DNA of 43,254 nucleotides from Nocardioides sp. (GTDB taxonomy: Bacteria; Actinomycetota; Actinomycetes; Propionibacteriales; Nocardioidaceae): NCBI GenBank assembly GCA_025965335.1, contig JAOPXC010000265.1:1-43254 (forward strand). Reading direction: 5' to 3'. This document shows, in pieces, positions 33,675 to 41,230 of the stretch. Made by a program: the position numbers and the translations under genes. The notes below the pieces were generated by a model. The model did not search any database and had not been told where the DNA came from. It saw nothing but the letters and a program-made list of their open reading frames with translations. Numbering within the stretch: the first letter of the stretch is position 1; every line of letters begins with the position of its first letter.

Positions 33675-35111
33675 CTACGCGAGGTTCAGACCTGGGTACA
33701 GCGGGTGCTTGTCGAGCATCTCCGCCGAGGCCTCCTTGACCTTGTCCGCCACGCCGTCGCCCAGGAGGTACGTCGCCTTGGACGGCCCGCCCGCCTTGGT
33801 CGTGCCCGGCCGAGTGTTCTGGAGCACGTGGACGATCAACTCGGCCACGTTGTCGAACTCGTCGTGGCCGAACCCGCGGGTGGTGAGCGCGGGGGTGCCG
33901 AGGCGGACGCCGGAGGTGTACCAGGCGCCGTTCGGGTCCGACGGGACCGAGTTGCGGTTGGTCACGACTCCGGCGTCGAGGAGCGCCGACTCGGCCTGCC
34001 TGCCGGTGAGGCCGAAGGACGTCACGTCGAGCAGCACGATGTGGTTGTCGGTGCCTCCGGTGACCAGCTTCGCATCCCGCTTGAGGAAGCCCTCCGCGAG
34101 CGACTTCGCGTTGTCGGCGATGTTCTGGGCGTAGGTCTGGAACGACGGCTGGCGGGCCTCGGCGAGCGCCACGGCCTTGGCCGCCATCACGTGCGACAGC
34201 GGGCCGCCCAGCACCATCGGGCAGCCGCGGTCGACGGAAGGCGCGAACTCCTCGGTGGCCAGCACCATGCCGCCGCGCGGGCCGCGCAGCGACTTGTGGG
34301 TGGTCGTGGTGACGATCTGGGCGTGCGGAACCGGGTCCTCGTCGCCGGTGAAGACCTTGCCGGCCACCAGGCCGGCGAAGTGGGCCATGTCCACCATCAG
34401 GGTGGCTCCGACCTCGTCGGCGATCTCGCGCATCTTGGCAAAGTTGATCCGACGGGGGTACGCCGAGTAGCCGGCCACCAGGATCAGCGGCTTGAACTCC
34501 CTCGCCTTGGCGGCGAGCGCGTCGTAGTCGAGGAGCCCGGTCACCGGGTCGGTGCCGTACTGCTGCTGGTGGAACATCTTGCCGCTGATGTTCGGGCGGA
34601 AACCGTGCGTCAGGTGGCCACCGGCATCCAGGGCCATGCCGAGCAGCCGCTGGTTGCCGAGCTCGTGGCGCAGGGTCTCCCACTGCTCGTCGGTCAGGTC
34701 GTTCACGTTCTTCGCCGCGAGCTTCTCGAGCGCGGGCGACTCGACCCGGTGGGCGAGGATCGACCAGAACGCCACCAGGTTGGCGTCGATGCCGGAGTGG
34801 GGCTGGACGTAGGCGTACTCCGCGCCGAACAGCTCCCGCGCATGCTCGGCCGCGATCGACTCCACGGTGTCGACGTTCTGGCAGCCGGCGTAGAAGCGGT
34901 GGCCGACGGTGCCCTCGGCGTACTTGTCGCTCAACCAGCTGCCCATGGTCAACAGCACCGCGGGCGATGCGTAGTTCTCGCTGGCGATCAGCTTCAGCGA
35001 CGCGCGTTGATCGACAAGTTCCTGCCGAGTGGCCTCCGCGATGCGGGGCTCGACCGAGGCGATGACCTCGAGGGCTTGCTGGTACGCGCTGCTGATGAGG
35101 GCATCCGTCAT
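33675..35111 (-). CDS. glyA: Serine hydroxymethyltransferase
   Basis: PLP enzyme interconverting serine and glycine with tetrahydrofolate. Conserved blocks: [52 protein letters not shown] and [15 protein letters not shown] with PLP lysine K273. At 478 aa it is longer than the usual 415-435 aa; the extra residues lie after the [15 protein letters not shown] block ([20 protein letters not shown] and following), an insertion I recall from some actinobacterial forms. ATG 35111 ([14 protein letters not shown]) is the family start; the frame upstream is not coding. Weak ribosome-binding site. No glycine or THF riboswitch was recognised in front of it. Confidence 0.95.
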   Translation of the reverse strand: MTDALISSAYQQALEVIASVEPRIAEATRQELVDQRASLKLIASENYASPAVLLTMGSWLSDKYAEGTVGHRFYAGCQNVDTVESIAAEHARELFGAEYAYVQPHSGIDANLVAFWSILAHRVESPALEKLAAKNVNDLTDEQWETLRHELGNQRLLGMALDAGGHLTHGFRPNISGKMFHQQQYGTDPVTGLLDYDALAAKAREFKPLILVAGYSAYPRRINFAKMREIADEVGATLMVDMAHFAGLVAGKVFTGDEDPVPHAQIVTTTTHKSLRGPRGGMVLATEEFAPSVDRGCPMVLGGPLSHVMAAKAVALAEARQPSFQTYAQNIADNAKSLAEGFLKRDAKLVTGGTDNHIVLLDVTSFGLTGRQAESALLDAGVVTNRNSVPSDPNGAWYTSGVRLGTPALTTRGFGHDEFDNVAELIVHVLQNTRPGTTKAGGPSKATYLLGDGVADKVKEASAEMLDKHPLYPGLNLA

Positions 35112-35219
35112 GCGGCCCAGCGTAGTGAGGCGGATGCACGCTGAGGCGATACGCACCGAAGCGTCCAGAATGTGACGTGGGCCGCACGAACCGAGTCGGC
35201 AGGCGCAGGTACGGCCACT

Positions 35220-35293
35220 GTGTCTCACATTATGGATCCGTGTCTCATTCCATGGGATTTCGCCTTGTGAGAGAGCCGTCCGAGCCGTGAGAC
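35220..35293 (+). promoter_or_regulatory. Promoter-region repeats upstream of the cysteine leader
   Basis: GTGTCTCA occurs at 35220-35227 and 35240-35247, exactly 20 bp (two helical turns) apart, each followed four bases later by ATGG. An inverted copy GTGAGAC lies at 35287-35293, opposite GTCTCAC at 35222-35228. These AT-richer sequences lie between glyA and the sulfur operon and are likely activator/repressor sites or promoter elements. A TTGACA at 35297-35302 abuts the leader start. Confidence 0.5.
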
Positions 35294-35301
35294 TGCTTGA
35301 C

Positions 35302-35391
35302 ATGACCTCCGCTGCGACTCCTGTCTTCCTCGTGGTGCGTCGCCACGTGGACCTCGGGCGCACCCGCAGCATGATGTGTTGGCCCTACTGA
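35302..35391 (+). CDS. Cysteine-operon leader peptide (29 aa, attenuator uORF)
   Basis: A 29-codon frame [20 protein letters not shown], then TRSMMCWPY and TGA. The RRHVDLGR core followed by a cysteine near the end matches the small 'putative leader peptides' I recall upstream of sulfur-assimilation operons in actinobacteria; in mycobacteria related cysteine-containing uORFs mediate attenuation. One Cys codon (TGT, 35377-35379) lies four codons before the stop, and a strong hairpin begins three bases after the stop. sirA starts 135 bases further on. Expected role: ribosome pausing at the Cys codon when cysteine is scarce changes the leader fold and raises sirA-cysH expression. Confidence 0.75.
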   Translation: MTSAATPVFLVVRRHVDLGRTRSMMCWPY

Positions 35392-35393
35392 CC

Positions 35394-35416
35394 GTCGTCT
35401 GACTCGAGCAGACGAC
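35394..35416 (+). promoter_or_regulatory. Leader hairpin after the cysteine uORF (candidate attenuator)
   Basis: GTCGTCTG-actcgag-CAGACGAC is a perfect 8-bp stem with a 7-base loop whose loop contains CTCGAG. It starts three bases after the leader stop codon, so a ribosome finishing the leader peptide would cover part of it while one stalled at the Cys codon would not reach it. No T tract follows, so either Rho-type termination or masking of the sirA ribosome-binding site is possible. Confidence 0.6.
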
Positions 35417-35526
35417 CCGCCCGCCAGACCACCAGTCCCCGGGCGCCGGTCCGAAGGCCATCCCGACGATGAAGTCGGGCCCTGACGAGTCGCGCGTCTC
35501 CCCAACGCCAAGGGAAATCCTTCCTG

Positions 35527-37269
35527 ATGAACGACCTGCGCTACTCGGCCAAGCGTCCGACCCACACCGAAATCCCGCGTCCCAAGCGCGGCGAAGGACA
35601 GTGGGCGCTCGGCTACAGCGAGCCGTTGAACAAGAACGAACAGTCCAAGAAGGACGACAACCCGCTCAACGTCCAGGCGCGCATCCTCAACATCTACTCC
35701 AAGCGCGGTTTCGCCTCGATCGACCCCGCCGACCTGCGCGGCCGCTTCCGCTGGTTGGGCCTCTACACCCAGCGGGCTCCCGGCTTCGACGGCGGCAAGA
35801 CCGCGATGCTCGAGGAGGAGGAGCTCGACGACGAGTTCTTCATGATGCGGGTCCGCTCCGACGGCGCGCTGCTGTCCGCGGACGCCGTGCGCGCCTTCGG
35901 CACGATCGGCCAGGACTTCGCGCGGGACACCGCGGACGTCACGGACCGGGAGAACATCCAGTACCACTGGATCCGCATCGAGGACGTCCCGACGATCTGG
36001 GCGCGGCTCGAGGCCGCCGGGCTCACCACGATGGAGGCGTGCGGCGACTCGCCGCGGCCGTTCCTCGGCTCGCCGGTCGCCGGAGTGGCGAAGGACGAGA
36101 TCATCGACGGGACGGCGGCGCTGGAGGAGATCAAGCGCCGCTACATCGGCAACCCGGACTTCTCGAACTTCCCGCGCAAGTTCAAGACCGCGCTGACCGG
36201 CCACCCGGGGCACGACGTCTCCCCCGAGACCAACGACGTCTCCTTCGTGGGCACCGTCCACCCCGAGCATGGCCCGGGGTTCGACCTGTGGGTCGGCGGC
36301 GGCCTGTCCACCAACCCGATGCTGGCCCAGAAAATGGGCGTCTGGATCCCCCTCGAGGAGGTCGCCGACGCCTGGGAGGGCGTGGCGTCGATCTTCCGTG
36401 ACTACGGCTACCGCCGACTGCGCTCGCGCGCGCGCCTGAAGTTCCTGGTCGCAGACTGGGGCGTGGAGAAGTTCCGCGAGGTGCTCGAGAACGAGTACCT
36501 CGGCCGGAAGCTGGCCAGCTGCGAGTCGCCCGGCTCCCCGACGGGACACCGGGACCACATCGGGGTGCACGAGCAGAAGGACGGCAAGTTCTACGTCGGC
36601 GTGGCCCCGACGGCCGGGCGCGTGTCCGGGACCAAGCTGGTCCAGCTCGCCGACCTGATGGACGAGTACGGCGTCGCCGGTGCGCGGCTCACGCCGTACC
36701 AGAAGATCGTGCTGATCGGCGTCGACGCCGACGTGGTCGAGTCCCTCGTGCCGCGGCTCGACGCGATCGGCCTGTCGGCGCGACCGTCGAACTGGCGGCG
36801 CAACACGATGGCCTGCACCGGCATCGAGTTCTGCAAGCTGGCCATCGTCGACACCAAGGACCGGGCCCGCGACCTCGTGGCCGAGCTCGAGAGGCGGTTC
36901 CCCGACCTCGACGTGCCCATCACCGTGAACGTCAACGGCTGCCCGAACGCGTGCGCGCGCACCCAGGTCGCCGACATCGGGCTCAAGGGCCAGCTGGTGA
37001 TGTCCGACGGCCAGCAGGTTGAGGGCTTCCAGGTCCACCTCGGCGGCGCCACCGGCCTGCAGGCCAACTTCGGCCGAAAGCTCCGGGCCCACAAGGTGAC
37101 CAGTGCCGGCCTCGACGACTACGTCACCAACGTCGTCCGGTCCTTCCTGTCCGAGCGCGCCGAGGGCGAGTCGTTCGTCGAGTGGGTCGTCCGCGCGGAC
37201 GAGGATGTCCTGCGCGGCGAGGGTCTGGACAGGATCGACCAGCGAGATCTTGCGGTGGTGACCACGTGA
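35527..37269 (+). CDS. sirA: Assimilatory sulfite reductase (ferredoxin), siroheme [4Fe-4S]
   Basis: A 580-aa enzyme reducing sulfite to sulfide with six electrons. Two homologous halves: the first with FRWLGLYTQRAPGFDGGKTA, the second with FYVGVAPTAGRVSGTKLVQL. Cluster ligands are C430 and C436 (TMACTGIEFCKLA) and C472 and C476 (NVNGCPNACARTQ), the CX5C...CX3C pattern of siroheme reductases. The N-terminus RPKRGEGQWALGYSEPLNKN is typical of the actinobacterial SirA/NirA group; nitrite reductase is the main alternative, but the following cysH and chelatase genes favour sulfite. GTGA overlap couples it to the next gene. Confidence 0.95.
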   Translation: MNDLRYSAKRPTHTEIPRPKRGEGQWALGYSEPLNKNEQSKKDDNPLNVQARILNIYSKRGFASIDPADLRGRFRWLGLYTQRAPGFDGGKTAMLEEEELDDEFFMMRVRSDGALLSADAVRAFGTIGQDFARDTADVTDRENIQYHWIRIEDVPTIWARLEAAGLTTMEACGDSPRPFLGSPVAGVAKDEIIDGTAALEEIKRRYIGNPDFSNFPRKFKTALTGHPGHDVSPETNDVSFVGTVHPEHGPGFDLWVGGGLSTNPMLAQKMGVWIPLEEVADAWEGVASIFRDYGYRRLRSRARLKFLVADWGVEKFREVLENEYLGRKLASCESPGSPTGHRDHIGVHEQKDGKFYVGVAPTAGRVSGTKLVQLADLMDEYGVAGARLTPYQKIVLIGVDADVVESLVPRLDAIGLSARPSNWRRNTMACTGIEFCKLAIVDTKDRARDLVAELERRFPDLDVPITVNVNGCPNACARTQVADIGLKGQLVMSDGQQVEGFQVHLGGATGLQANFGRKLRAHKVTSAGLDDYVTNVVRSFLSERAEGESFVEWVVRADEDVLRGEGLDRIDQRDLAVVTT

Positions 37270-37463
37270 GCGAGCGAGGCATCCCGTTCCACTGCCCCTA
37301 CTGCGGCGACGAGGACCTGCGACCCCACGAGGTGGTGTCGGAGACCGGCGAGATCACCTCGCCGCACGGCTCGTGGGAATGCCGGTCATGCCTGCGCGCT
37401 TTCTCCCTGAAGATGCTTGGCCTGATCCGGGCGTCGTCCGCCAACCGGGGAGCGCCCTCATGA
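37266..37463 (+). CDS. 65-aa zinc-ribbon protein between sirA and cysH
   Basis: Starts at the GTG in GTGA shared with the sirA stop and ends overlapping the cysH start (ATGA), so translation of all three is chained. C10/C13 (FHCPYCGDEDLRPHE) and C39/C42 (WECRSCLRAF) form a zinc ribbon. A similar small protein occurs at this operon position in other actinomycetes, as I recall. It may assist cluster or sulfur handling by SirA/CysH, but no function is established. Confidence 0.82.
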   Translation: MSERGIPFHCPYCGDEDLRPHEVVSETGEITSPHGSWECRSCLRAFSLKMLGLIRASSANRGAPS

Positions 37464-38206
37464 CCGCCGCCACCACCACGTCCGCCCGTAACTACCGCGG
37501 CATCGAGACCGAGGGGCGCGCCCCTGAGGAGCTGCGCGAGCTGGTCTCCCACTGGGGCGCCGAGCTCGAGCTCGCCCCGGCGGAGACGATCATCGAGTGG
37601 GCGGCAGCGACGTTCGGCAAGCGCTTCTGCATCACCTCGTCGATGGGCGACGCCGCGCTGGCTCACCTCGCGGCGAAGGTGGTGCCCGGGATCGACGTGG
37701 TCTTCCTCGACACCGGCTACCACTTCATCGAGACGATCGGCACCCGCGACGCTGTCGCGGCCACGATGAACGTCAACCTGCTCTCGATCACCCCGGTGCA
37801 GTCGGTCGCCGAGCAGGATGCGGAGCACGGCAAAGACCTCTACAAGACCGACCCCGACCTGTGCTGCGCGCTGCGCAAGGTCAAGCCGCTCGCCGACTCG
37901 CTGGAGAACTACGACGCGTGGGCGACCGGGCTGCGTCGCGAGGAGACCCACAACCGCGTGATCGCGCCGGTGATCGGCTGGGACGCCAAGAAGGGCAAGG
38001 TCAAGGTCTCGCCGCTGGCGCGCTGGTCCGACGAGCAGATGGAGCGCTACATCGCCGAGAACGGCGTACTGGTGAACCCGCTCGTGTACGACGGCTACCC
38101 GTCCATCGGCTGCGCGCCGTGCACCCGCCGGGTCGCACCGGGCGAGGACCCCCGCAGCGGCCGCTGGGCCGGCACCAACAAGACCGAGTGCGGCATCCAC
38201 TCATGA
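37460..38206 (+). CDS. cysH: Adenylyl-sulfate (APS) reductase, CysH family
   Basis: A 248-aa reductase producing sulfite from APS with thioredoxin. Residues C135/C136 (DLCCALRKVKP) and C218/C221 (IGCAPCTRR) bind a [4Fe-4S] cluster, which marks the APS-using type rather than the cluster-free PAPS reductase of E. coli. Nucleophile C244 is in the C-terminal ECGIH motif. The N-terminal ATP-pyrophosphatase-like loop is ITSSMGDAALAHL. It sits in the coupled chain sirA - zinc ribbon - cysH and feeds sulfite to SirA. Start ATG 37460 overlaps the previous stop. Confidence 0.96.
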   Translation: MTAATTTSARNYRGIETEGRAPEELRELVSHWGAELELAPAETIIEWAAATFGKRFCITSSMGDAALAHLAAKVVPGIDVVFLDTGYHFIETIGTRDAVAATMNVNLLSITPVQSVAEQDAEHGKDLYKTDPDLCCALRKVKPLADSLENYDAWATGLRREETHNRVIAPVIGWDAKKGKVKVSPLARWSDEQMERYIAENGVLVNPLVYDGYPSIGCAPCTRRVAPGEDPRSGRWAGTNKTECGIHS

Positions 38207-38286
38207 TTTCGACACGGTCGCGGAGCGACCTGCTCTATCCAGGGACCGCGCTAGGCACGAGCCCGCGAACCGACAGTGCCGTCGGT
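38204..38286. repeat. Dispersed-repeat-like sequence and hairpins after cysH
   Basis: From the cysH stop the sequence reads tttcgacacGGTCGCggaGCGACCtgctc: a 6-bp stem with 3-base loop (38216-38230), resembling a repeat I associate with Nocardioides intergenic regions. A second stem ACCGAC-agtgcc-GTCGGT follows (38269-38286). The 133-bp gap otherwise holds only the cbiX ribosome-binding site. Either stem could reduce read-through into the chelatase gene. Confidence 0.5.
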
Positions 38287-38339
38287 CGTACAGCACCATC
38301 CCCCGAGAACAACGAGAACCACACGAGGAGGCTGCTCTG

Positions 38340-39083
38340 ATGGCTGCTCCCGCACTGGTGGCCCTGGCTCACGGCAGTCGTGATCCCCGGTCCGCCCAGA
38401 CGATCACCGCCCTGGTTGGCGAGGTCCGCGCGATGCGCCCGGACCTTCGCATCGAACCGGCGTTCCTCGAGCTGTCCCGACCGTCATTCCAGAAGGTCGT
38501 CGACCGGCTCGTGAAGGCCGGCCACGACGAGATCGTCGTCGTACCCCTCCTGCTGACCGAGGCCTACCACGCCAAGGTCGACGTCCCCGGTGCGATCGCC
38601 GAGGCCGCTGCCCGGCACGAGGGCCTGCAGATCCGCGCCACGTCGATCCTCGGGCTCGAGCCGTGCTTCCTCGAGGTGCTGGACGTGCGGCTGCGCGAGG
38701 CGCTGAAGAACTCCCGTGTGCGGGAGCTCGATGCCCTCGTGCTCGCCGCGGCCGGCTCCAGCGACCCGCTCGCCAACCAGGCCGTCGCCCGCCTTGCCCG
38801 CCTGTGGGGCTCGCACCACAAGCTCCCCGTGACCGCGGCGTTCGCCTCGAGCGCCCCGCCGGCGACCGGTGAGGCGGTGCGGTTGTTCCGCGCGGAGGGT
38901 CGACGCCACATCGCGGTCGCCTCGCTGTTCCTCGCGCCCGGCTTCCTGCCGGACCGGGCGGCGGAGCTCGCCCTCGAGGCCGGTGCCGTCGCGGTGTCCG
39001 CTCCCCTGGGGGCTCACCCCGAACTGGCCCGGACGATGCTGGCCCGGTACGCCGTCGGAGCCGTCGAGCTGGTCCCCGTCTAG
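38340..39083 (+). CDS. cbiX: Sirohydrochlorin chelatase (CbiX/SirB-like)
   Basis: A 247-aa chelatase with GAGGAGG upstream of ATG 38340. The metal-binding start LVALAHGSRDPRS (H11) and IVVVPLLLTEAYHAKVDVPG form the first half; the second half repeats the fold (LVLAAAGSSDPLANQAV, VASLFLAPGFLPDRAAE), giving a two-domain CbiX. As the last gene of the sirA-cysH operon it most likely inserts iron into sirohydrochlorin to supply SirA with siroheme; cobalt insertion is the alternative. Confidence 0.92.
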   Translation: MAAPALVALAHGSRDPRSAQTITALVGEVRAMRPDLRIEPAFLELSRPSFQKVVDRLVKAGHDEIVVVPLLLTEAYHAKVDVPGAIAEAAARHEGLQIRATSILGLEPCFLEVLDVRLREALKNSRVRELDALVLAAAGSSDPLANQAVARLARLWGSHHKLPVTAAFASSAPPATGEAVRLFRAEGRRHIAVASLFLAPGFLPDRAAELALEAGAVAVSAPLGAHPELARTMLARYAVGAVELVPV

Positions 39084-39087
39084 CGCT

Positions 39088-39196
39088 GACCTGTCAGTTC
39101 TGGCCCTCCAGAACCCGCTGACCCGTCACTTATGGCCCTTCATGGGGGCCAAAGGTGACGGGTCAGCGGCATTTCTGGGGCCATTTCTGACAGGTC
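39088..39196. repeat. 109-bp near-perfect intergenic inverted repeat
   Basis: The whole span is nearly its own reverse complement. Outer arms GACCTGTCAG (39088-39097) and CTGACAGGTC (39187-39196) pair perfectly. The next section TGGCCC..CCAGAA pairs with few mismatches. Inner arms GCTGACCCGTCAC and GTGACGGGTCAGC (13 bp) pair perfectly around a central TTATGGCCC/GGGGCCAAA stem. The outer and inner parts also share the theme CTGACCyGTCA..TGGCCC, as if a unit had been duplicated and inverted. It separates the convergent cbiX and DUF3037 genes and is likely a bidirectional terminator or a mobile palindromic repeat. Confidence 0.82.
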
Positions 39197-39212
39197 GGCG
39201 TGGGGGCCGGGG

Positions 39213-39605
39213 CTAGCCGACGAGCTTCTGGCGGAGGTTCTCGAGCTGGCGGGCCGGGTCGGCCGTGACGCCGCCGTGGACCGGGCCGGGCTGGAGGACG
39301 GTACTCCTGGGCGCCTTCAGGAACCCGAACCGCTGGCCGATCGGGCTGCCCGCCGCCGCGCCCCCGCGCTGGTCGCCGGCACACACTCCCTCGACGAACG
39401 CCAGGGCCTCGCAGACCTGGTCGACGTCGAGCTGGGGGTCCAGCACGCGCAGCCGGTCGCGGTCCGCGCGCCACGAGACGTCGAGAAATCCAGCGGCCTC
39501 GCAGTAGATGACCACGCCGACGTTGAGGAACTCCTCGCGGTCGACTCGTGGGACGCAGCGCAGCACGACGTACTGGTAGGCGAGCTGGGTCGCGGGCGTC
39601 GTCAT
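39213..39605 (-). CDS. DUF3037 family protein
   Basis: A 130-aa protein with the DUF3037 opening YQYVVLRCVPRVDREEFLNV followed by GVVIYCEAAGFLD. No catalytic motif or membrane segment. Its ATG overlaps the stop of the HipA-like kinase gene (ATGA). DUF3037 and HipA-like kinase genes are, as I recall, neighbours in many bacteria, so the two probably act together, either as regulator and kinase or as an antitoxin-like pair. Biochemistry of the family is unknown to me. Confidence 0.85.
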   Translation of the reverse strand: MTTPATQLAYQYVVLRCVPRVDREEFLNVGVVIYCEAAGFLDVSWRADRDRLRVLDPQLDVDQVCEALAFVEGVCAGDQRGGAAAGSPIGQRFGFLKAPRSTVLQPGPVHGGVTADPARQLENLRQKLVG

Positions 39606-40369
39606 CCGGAAACCGCCTGCGGCAGCCACTGACGGGCGCCGAGGCGCGCGGTCAGGAAGGCGATGTACGCCGAGCGCAGCGCCTCGGGTGACTCCGCACC
39701 GGGCACCGGCTCGAGCCACACGTCCGGCACCTCGGCCAGGATCTCGGCGAACACCGAGTCGCCGAGCATCGAACCGATCTCCTCGTCCGCGGCCGGGAGC
39801 GCACCGAGGAACTGCCTGAAGACGTGGTCGTCGGGGTTCCACGGCTGGGCGGCGAACCTCGCCGGGTCCGTGACGCCGCCGCCCCAGGCGTGGTGGAAGT
39901 AGAGCGCGGCCCCGTGGTCGATCACCCACAGGTCCCCGTGCCAGAGCAGCAGGTTGGGGTTGCGCCAGGAACGGTCGACGTTGGCAGTGAATGCGTCCAG
40001 CCACAGCACCTTCCCGGCCACGTCCGACCCGGTCGGAACCTCACCATCGAAACCGAACGACCCGGGCAGGAAGTCGACACCCAGGTTCAGCCCGGCGCTG
40101 GCCTTGAGCAGGTCCTGGACTTCCTCGTCCGCCTCGTAGCGGGCGATCTCCGGATCCAGGTCGAGAGCCACCAAACGCGGGGTGAGCAGGCCGATCCGCC
40201 GGGCCAGCTCGCTCACGATCACCTCGGACACGAGGACCCGGACGCCCTGCCCGGCGCCGCGGAACTTGCACACGTAGGTCCCCAGGTCGTCACCCTCGAC
40301 GATGCCGGGCAGGCTGCCGCCCTCACGCAACGGGGTGACGTATCGGGTCACCGACACGTTCTCGATCAC
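39602..40369 (-). CDS. HipA-like kinase-domain protein
   Basis: A 255-aa kinase-fold protein starting at GTG 40369, inside the stop of the PPK2 gene (GTGA). Likely active residues: K35 (TYVCKFRGAGQG) for ATP, D132 and N137 or N139 in LDAFTANVDRSWRNPNLL (compare NTDRHAKN of HipA) and metal ligand D151 (LWVIDHGAAL). It is much shorter than true HipA (about 440 aa) and lacks its N-terminal subdomain; no HipB-like helix-turn-helix gene is adjacent. HipA phosphorylates glutamyl-tRNA synthetase; the target here is unknown. Coupled on both sides, to PPK2 and DUF3037. Confidence 0.85.
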   Translation of the reverse strand: MIENVSVTRYVTPLREGGSLPGIVEGDDLGTYVCKFRGAGQGVRVLVSEVIVSELARRIGLLTPRLVALDLDPEIARYEADEEVQDLLKASAGLNLGVDFLPGSFGFDGEVPTGSDVAGKVLWLDAFTANVDRSWRNPNLLLWHGDLWVIDHGAALYFHHAWGGGVTDPARFAAQPWNPDDHVFRQFLGALPAADEEIGSMLGDSVFAEILAEVPDVWLEPVPGAESPEALRSAYIAFLTARLGARQWLPQAVSG

Positions 40370-41208
40370 GAGACGGGGTCCTCGTTCAGCAGGCGGGCGC
40401 GCTGCTCCTCGACGTCGAACGCCGGCGGCGGCCAGACCGGATCCATCCGGCGCAGCGTCTCGAGCACCAGGCCAGCGACCGCCAGGTTGCGGTACCACTT
40501 CCGGTCGCTGGGCACCACGTGCCAGGGGGCCGCCTCGGTGTTGGTCCGCTCCAGCGCGATCTCGTAGGCCTCGCGGTAGGCGGCCCAGCGGGCGCGTTCG
40601 TCGATGTCACCGGGACTGAACTTCCAGTACTTCTTCGGGTCGTCGAGGCGGGCCAGCAGGCGTTTCTTCTGCTCCTCGGCCGAGATGTGGAGCATGCACT
40701 TCACGATGACGGTGCCGGCCTCCGCCAGCTCGGACTCGAACTCGTTGATGGCCGGGTAGCGACGCTCGATCTCTCCGGGGTCGGCCAGCTGGTGCACGCG
40801 AGCGATCAGGACGTCCTCGTAGTGGGACCGGTCGAAGACCCCGATGTACCCCGGCTCGGGAACGGCCCGACGGATGCGCCAGAGGAAGTCGTGGGCCAGC
40901 TCCTCCTCGATCGGCGCCTTGAAGGCGGTGATCTTCACGCCCTGCGGGTCCATCAGTCCCACGGTGTGCCTCAGGATCCCGCCCTTGCCCGAGGTGTCCA
41001 TGCCCTGCAGCACCAGCAGCAGCCGCCGCGACGAACCGGCCGTCCGCTCGGCGAAGAGTCGTTCCTGCAGCTCGGAGAGCTCGGGGCCCAGCCCGGCCAA
41101 GGCCCGCTCGCCGGCCGCCTTGTCACCCTCGAAGCCCGGGGTCTCGTCGGTCCGGATCGAGGTCAGGTCCACGGGACCGGGCGGCAGCCGCAGTGGAAGG
41201 GCGTTCAT
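40366..41208 (-). CDS. ppk2: Polyphosphate kinase 2 family phosphotransferase
   Basis: A 280-aa PPK2 domain: Walker A LLVLQGMDTSGKGGILRHTV, lid/Walker B block YIGVFDRSHYEDVLIARVHQ and EEQKKRLLARLDDPKKYWKF near the C-terminus. PPK2 enzymes transfer phosphate between polyphosphate and nucleotides, mostly making NTP or NDP; the GVKITAFKAPIEEELAHDFL region places it with the PPK2-related polyphosphate:nucleotide phosphotransferases. ATG 41208 (MNALPLRLPPG) is chosen; ATGs at 41217 and 41220 are possible. It is downstream of a GNAT gene (22 bases) and coupled to the HipA-like kinase gene. Confidence 0.93.
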   Translation of the reverse strand: MNALPLRLPPGPVDLTSIRTDETPGFEGDKAAGERALAGLGPELSELQERLFAERTAGSSRRLLLVLQGMDTSGKGGILRHTVGLMDPQGVKITAFKAPIEEELAHDFLWRIRRAVPEPGYIGVFDRSHYEDVLIARVHQLADPGEIERRYPAINEFESELAEAGTVIVKCMLHISAEEQKKRLLARLDDPKKYWKFSPGDIDERARWAAYREAYEIALERTNTEAAPWHVVPSDRKWYRNLAVAGLVLETLRRMDPVWPPPAFDVEEQRARLLNEDPVS

Positions 41209-41230
41209 GCCGCTCATCATGTCGGACGAC

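Noticed and set aside
35112-35219. Glycine or tetrahydrofolate riboswitch before glyA
   Set aside because: No conserved aptamer elements were recognised next to the glyA start; nearby repeats belong better to the divergent sulfur operon.
39602-40369. Classical hipBA toxin-antitoxin module
   Set aside because: No HipB-type helix-turn-helix gene is adjacent and the kinase is about half HipA length; the coupled partners are PPK2 and DUF3037.
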